DNA of 10,009 bases, taken from Methanothrix sp. GTDB taxonomy: Archaea > Halobacteriota > Methanosarcinia > Methanotrichales > Methanotrichaceae. Below, one piece after another: positions 7,423 to 10,009 of the stretch. The notes below the pieces were generated by a model. The model saw only the letters and a program-made list of their open reading frames with translations. It did no database searches and was not told where the DNA came from. Made by a program: the position numbers and the translations under genes. The stretch is taken from NCBI GenBank assembly GCA_028679775.1, contig JAJRAX010000055.1:1-10009 (forward strand). The letters are read 5' to 3'. Positions within the stretch are counted from its first letter, which is position 1. The number at the start of each line of letters is the position of its first letter.

Positions 7423-7452
7423 CTCCCTTTGGAGCAGTGGCCCAAAAGGGAG
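7423..7452. repeat. Inverted repeat CTCCCTTT / AAAGGGAG
   Basis: The eight-base arms at 7423-7430 and 7445-7452 are perfectly complementary around a 14-base loop. The stem can lengthen by GG/CC with one bulged A. No T-run follows (AGCATTTACG), so it is not an obvious terminator. It lies 14 bases after the diverged repeat copy at 7387-7409. Role unknown. Confidence 0.45.
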
Positions 7453-7631
7453 CATTTACGTATTTCAGGCAGGCGTGAAGATAGCAGGCAAGCACACGGT
7501 CGTTCTTGTCCCTATTGGAAAGCGAAATGAGGACAAAGAGCAGGACTCCCAGGCAATCTCAATTCGATAGCTACGAGCAGTATATTAGAACTGAGTTTCT
7601 GCTATCATCATTACCATAATCACGCAAAACC

Positions 7632-7639
7632 TTATAAAA
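7632..7639 (+). promoter_or_regulatory. TATA box for the three-gene cassette
   Basis: TTATAAAA, preceded by an A/C-rich GCAAAACC that could serve as BRE, lies 53 bases before the first cassette start codon at 7685. Initiation about 25 bases downstream (near 7660) would leave a leader of roughly 25 bases containing GGAG at 7671-7674. This supports 7685 as the start and places the ATG at 7654 upstream of the transcript. Confidence 0.55.
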
Positions 7640-7684
7640 CGGCAGGATCATAAATGAGGAGCACTGCGATGGAGATCTACATTC

Positions 7685-8188
7685 ATGGCTATTGAGGTTA
7701 AAACGGTCGATCAAGCCAAATCGTTAGCTCAAACTTGGATGCAGAATAGCGGGTCTTTCTCTAAGGAGATTCTCCCCTGTCCCAGTGATCTTAATTTCAT
7801 TCTTGAAGGCATGGCTCCAAATGGTATACCGTTCCTGGTTATTCAGCCAAAGCAGTTAAAAAGCGCGGTGGCTGCAATAGCAAACGTAAGGATTACTGAA
7901 TCCAGTTTCGCCTCGCTCAGTGCCTTGGATAAAGGCGAACGCGACGAGTTCCTATGGAATCTGAAAAGAGAACTCATGTTCGCGCCCCCAACGTTTGCCT
8001 TTGATCCGACTTTCGAGGAAACCGGCATTCCAAAAGGTATTCAGTTTTCCAAGGAAGTATATTATGATGAACTCACCGAAGGCAGATTAGCTGAGGCCGT
8101 TAGCTGTGTTACGAGATCTGCCCTCTGGGTGGTCTGGTCTTTTGGAAGAAGATTCGGCCCCCGCGCAGAGGTGAAGCCGGTTGAGTGA
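7685..8188 (+). CDS. DUF2299-like protein, first gene of accessory cassette
   Basis: A 167-residue soluble protein with no signal peptide or membrane segment. The layout resembles the archaeal DUF2299 family: an N-terminal helix (AKSLAQTWMQ), a strand pair ending FLVIQPK near residues 49-55, a DEFLWNLKREL helix near 87-97, a beta strand with FAFDP, then VYYDELTEGRL near 125-135 and a final helix with WVVWSFGRRFG. I match it on pattern alone, and the family has no established function. The ATG at 7685 has GGAG ten bases upstream and follows a TATA box. Its stop overlaps the next gene by eight bases, so it is translated with the STAS-like gene and probably works with it. Codon use is closer to the housekeeping block than that of the two genes after it. 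Confidence 0.65.
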   Translation: MAIEVKTVDQAKSLAQTWMQNSGSFSKEILPCPSDLNFILEGMAPNGIPFLVIQPKQLKSAVAAIANVRITESSFASLSALDKGERDEFLWNLKRELMFAPPTFAFDPTFEETGIPKGIQFSKEVYYDELTEGRLAEAVSCVTRSALWVVWSFGRRFGPRAEVKPVE

Positions 8189-8837
8189 AGTTCAAGTCGT
8201 AAATATGAGTGCCCTAAGTGGCATAGGAACCGATGCAAGGATTCGTGGGCTTGCTTGGGGACAATATTTTCAAGGATTGGAGCCGGAAGCGAATAATGTA
8301 CGCGATAGTCCCGCAGGGGACTGGAACGAGATGTTATTCTCATTTGCGACTGAGGTATTGGAAAGAATGCCTGACCAAACCTCTCTGGAACGCCTTTGGG
8401 AAACAACATCCAGGCTGTTGGCGGGTTTCACATCACCAAAAAATATAATACCAGAGACAGTCCACCTTTATAGTGGAGCAATTGCAGGCATGGATGCAGA
8501 GAAAGTCATCAGTATCCGCGATGTAGTTGGGAGCGAAGTATGTGTTGCTTCCGATATCGGTCAGAGCGTTTACCTTGCTACTAAGGCGGCATTATCACAA
8601 GGGAAGAAGATATGCCTGTCATTTGAGAATATTATAATTATTAGCTCTGCGTTTTTAAATTCATCAATAGGCCAACTCTATAATGGAGAATTTTCAGACG
8701 AAGATATCGAAGAAAGGTTAAGAATAATTAACATGTCACCTGATCACTTATTCCTTCTGGAGAGGATAAAACAAAGGGCAAAAGAATACTATAAGGATCC
8801 AGAGAGATTTGAACGAGCCACACGAATGGCATCCTGA
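8181..8837 (+). CDS. Protein with C-terminal STAS-like (DUF4325-type) domain
   Basis: A 218-residue protein in two parts. Residues 1-105 match nothing I recognise; they include WGQYF near 26-30 and a helical stretch near 48-82. Residues about 108-205 follow the DUF4325/STAS-like plan: SIRDVVGSEVC, DIGQSVYLATKAALSQGKK, a strand CLSFENIIIISS, then SAFLNSSIGQLYNGE and a helical LERIKQRAKEYY end. STAS-type folds serve as partner-switch and regulatory modules; the ISSAFLN loop (154-160) sits where anti-anti-sigma proteins carry their phosphorylated serine. The start is TTG at 8181, six bases after GAGGTG (8169-8174); ATG 8205 is the alternative. It overlaps the upstream gene by eight bases and the PIN gene by one, so an inhibitor or antitoxin role toward PIN is a reasonable inference. 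Confidence 0.7.
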   Translation: MSEVQVVNMSALSGIGTDARIRGLAWGQYFQGLEPEANNVRDSPAGDWNEMLFSFATEVLERMPDQTSLERLWETTSRLLAGFTSPKNIIPETVHLYSGAIAGMDAEKVISIRDVVGSEVCVASDIGQSVYLATKAALSQGKKICLSFENIIIISSAFLNSSIGQLYNGEFSDEDIEERLRIINMSPDHLFLLERIKQRAKEYYKDPERFERATRMAS

Positions 8838-9403
8838 TGAGGATTATGGCAGTTTTTGACATTCGATCATTCAAATATAAAGAAGAACATCATTTTCTGA
8901 TAGATGCGAATGTTTGGCTAGACGTGTTTGGGCCAATTCCTCGATCAAGACGCTCCGGCGCGTACACAACCGCGATGCAGGATATGAGAGTTAAGAAAAG
9001 CAAGATCCATTTGGATGTGCTTGTCTTGTCCGAATTCATTAACAGGTATGCCCGTATTTTGTATCAGATAGAACTCTTAAAATATCCTGGGCTTTCTGAT
9101 GAAGAAAAACCCAAATATAAGCAATTTAGGGACAGCCAGGAGTTTAAGCTTGTCGCGGAAGAGATAAGAATAGTTACAAAAGATATTATCAATACCGCAA
9201 CTGTCTGTTGCAGTCCAGATTTTAACTGTGATAAGGCGAATGCCTTTACTGATGTATTTGGAAGAGATTGTGTAGATTTTAATGATCAAATAATAGCAGA
9301 TTCATGCAAGACAAAAAACCTGCTTTTGGTAACTGATGACGGAGATTTTCAAAATTATGAGGATATCTCTATTTTAACGGCAAATCCAAGGGCTATCAGC
9401 TAA
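8837..9403 (+). CDS. PIN-domain protein (probable ribonuclease)
   Basis: A 188-residue protein with the PIN nuclease pattern: FLIDANVWLDV at residues 20-30 (Asp23), VLSEF with Glu66, DFNDQIIADS at 147-156 (Asp150), and a terminal LLLVTDDGDF strand (Asp167/Asp168, Asp170). The expected four-acid, metal-binding site is therefore present. It is larger than VapC-type toxins (about 130 residues) because of a charged helical insert between Glu66 and Asp150 that includes CCSPDFNC near 124-131. The start ATG overlaps the STAS-like stop as TGATG, a classic coupling; an ATG three codons later is the alternative. Base composition is markedly AT-rich. It is most likely the effector of a toxin-antitoxin-like or RNA-processing pair; the target is unknown. 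Confidence 0.85.
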   Translation: MRIMAVFDIRSFKYKEEHHFLIDANVWLDVFGPIPRSRRSGAYTTAMQDMRVKKSKIHLDVLVLSEFINRYARILYQIELLKYPGLSDEEKPKYKQFRDSQEFKLVAEEIRIVTKDIINTATVCCSPDFNCDKANAFTDVFGRDCVDFNDQIIADSCKTKNLLLVTDDGDFQNYEDISILTANPRAIS

Positions 9404-9485
9404 TTTTAGACTCCACTCACTTTGAAATATTACGTTAGCGACCCCAATATCTCCCGCCCCCTGAAAGGCATCTCCCTTCGGCCTG
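9404..9485. other. Spacer after the PIN gene
   Basis: This short spacer begins AT-rich and becomes GC-rich. TTTTAG directly after the PIN stop is the only terminator-like feature and is weak. TTTGAAATATTA (9421-9432) is a poor TATA candidate. I see no gene, and this looks like the edge where cassette DNA meets native DNA. Confidence 0.35.
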
Positions 9486-9489
9486 CAAG

Positions 9490-10009
9490 GCACTCGGGTA
9501 TCTGCTGCCTTGTCCCTATGCCCCCGGATTTCTCCCGGCTCTCGGCCTGCCGCGCGCCAGGGAGTGCGCCACGCGAGCCCTGGCCGCAGATCCCAGGCGT
9601 CCCATAGCCCTCCAAGAACATGGGCATCATCCTCGGGAAAGGAGGGCGGCAGCCTGCGGACTCTATGCTACCTGCGCCGCTCCAACGAGTGCGATCCACA
9701 GAATCCGCAGACCGTGTACGGCCTCGGCTTTGCCGCTTGACCGGCGACATCGAGCCGGCCCAGAAGCATTTCCAAAAGGTGCTAGAGATGGAGGCACCCG
9801 AGGACCTGCGCGGTCTGGCCAGAGATGGGCTGCGCAAGATTGCGGCTCGAGAGCTCAAGGCCACGGGGCTGAGGAAGGACGGTGATCTTCTATCCGGCTG
9901 GGCACGGCGGCTGTTCCGCGACAAGTCGCTGCAGGAGATCCGGGAGATTGTATTCTAGATCGGCATGCTGGGCAAGTACGGACTGGACATCAACGACCCC
10001 AAGGAGACG
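9490..10009 (+). pseudogene. Decayed TPR-repeat gene, 3' part running off the window
   Basis: TPR-like sequence is spread over three frames. ATRALAADPRRPIALQEHG (from about 9568) is in one frame, MGIILGKGGR (9620-9649) in a second, TLCYLRRSNECDPQNPQTVY to the TGA at 9738-9740 in a third, and LTGDIEPAQKHFQKVLEMEA onward returns to the second. That frame continues through FRDKSLQEIREIVF to TAG at 9956-9958, after which IGMLGKYGLDINDP resumes in frame to the edge. The DP-x-NP and A-x-x-F-x-K-x-L-E pieces are standard tetratricopeptide features. Three frame changes plus a nonsense codon make this a pseudogene unless the sequence is error-prone here. The start is not identifiable; 9490 is approximate. 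Confidence 0.72.

Larger units (their letters stand above)
7059..7620. other. Non-coding or decayed intergenic stretch with small hairpins
   Basis: No ORF here has a start, ribosome site and family resemblance together. A stop-free stretch at 7055-7303 reads as low-conviction arginine/proline-rich protein. Small perfect hairpins are visible: CGGGA/TCCCG (7199-7211, 3-base loop), TAGAAGA/TCTTCTA (7261-7279, 5-base loop) and CTCCCTTT/AAAGGGAG (7423-7452, 14-base loop). The first half is GC-rich and the second half is of mixed composition. It may be remnants of an older gene, a structured RNA, or a scar from acquisition of the cassette that follows. Confidence 0.4.

Noticed and set aside
7654..7695. 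13-codon upstream ORF overlapping the DUF2299-like start
   Set aside because: Its ATG lies upstream of the start of transcription expected from the TATA box at 7632-7639, and it has no ribosome site.
9556..9584. GCCAGGG/CCCTGGC hairpin
   Set aside because: It lies within GC-rich TPR pseudogene sequence, where such pairings are expected by chance; no T-run or regulatory context is present.
9956..9958. In-frame TAG read as a pyrrolysine codon
   Set aside because: The same gene already carries several frame changes, no pyrrolysine genes are visible, and the position fits a Glu codon with one base changed, so plain decay explains it better.

Overview
The window is archaeal and very probably comes from a methanogen of the Methanosarcinales, most like Methanothrix (formerly Methanosaeta). 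The evidence is the archaeal RNA polymerase subunit Rpo6/RpoK beside uS2, a run of isoprenoid genes of the archaeal mevalonate route ending in a prenyl synthase, an archaeal RNase J, TATA-type promoters, GAGGTG-type Shine-Dalgarno sites and frequent TTG/GTG starts. The genus is an inference from general sequence character; no rRNA is present to settle it.

Positions 12-6930 are a compact, all-plus-strand housekeeping block: tRNA-Pro(CGG), rpoK, rps2, a MEMO/AmmeMemoRadiSam-B protein, mevalonate kinase, isopentenyl phosphate kinase, type II IPP isomerase, RNase J and geranylgeranyl/farnesyl diphosphate synthase. Gaps from rpoK onward are at most 18 bases, and three junctions are 4-base GTGA or ATGA overlaps, so this is almost certainly one operon. 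MVK, IPK, IDI-2 and the prenyl synthase supply the C5 and C20 precursors of archaeal ether lipids. MVK with IPK, and no phosphomevalonate kinase here, fits the route through isopentenyl phosphate. A long hairpin followed by TTTT (6871-6930) closes the block.

Positions 6931-7684 hold no convincing normal-sized gene. A clear BRE/TATA element (6957-6970) lies so close to an ATG at 6990 that its transcript would be leaderless and begin with a 22-codon ORF. The rest contains several small hairpins, a perfect 11-base tandem repeat with a diverged copy 92 bases on, and a second TATA box (7632-7639).

Positions 7685-9403 are a three-gene accessory cassette with overlapping genes: a DUF2299-like protein, a two-part protein with a C-terminal STAS-like (DUF4325-type) domain, and an enlarged PIN-domain nuclease. 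Base composition falls toward AT through the cassette (18/60 G+C at 9241-9300 by hand count, against 39/60 at 6001-6060 inside the prenyl synthase), which suggests acquired DNA. The coupling of STAS-like and PIN genes is the best candidate here for a poorly described toxin-antitoxin or defence-like module.

Positions 9404-10009 are GC-rich again and hold a decayed TPR-repeat gene. Recognisable TPR sequence jumps between all three plus-strand frames and is then cut by an amber codon at 9956, after which homologous-looking sequence resumes in frame to the window edge.
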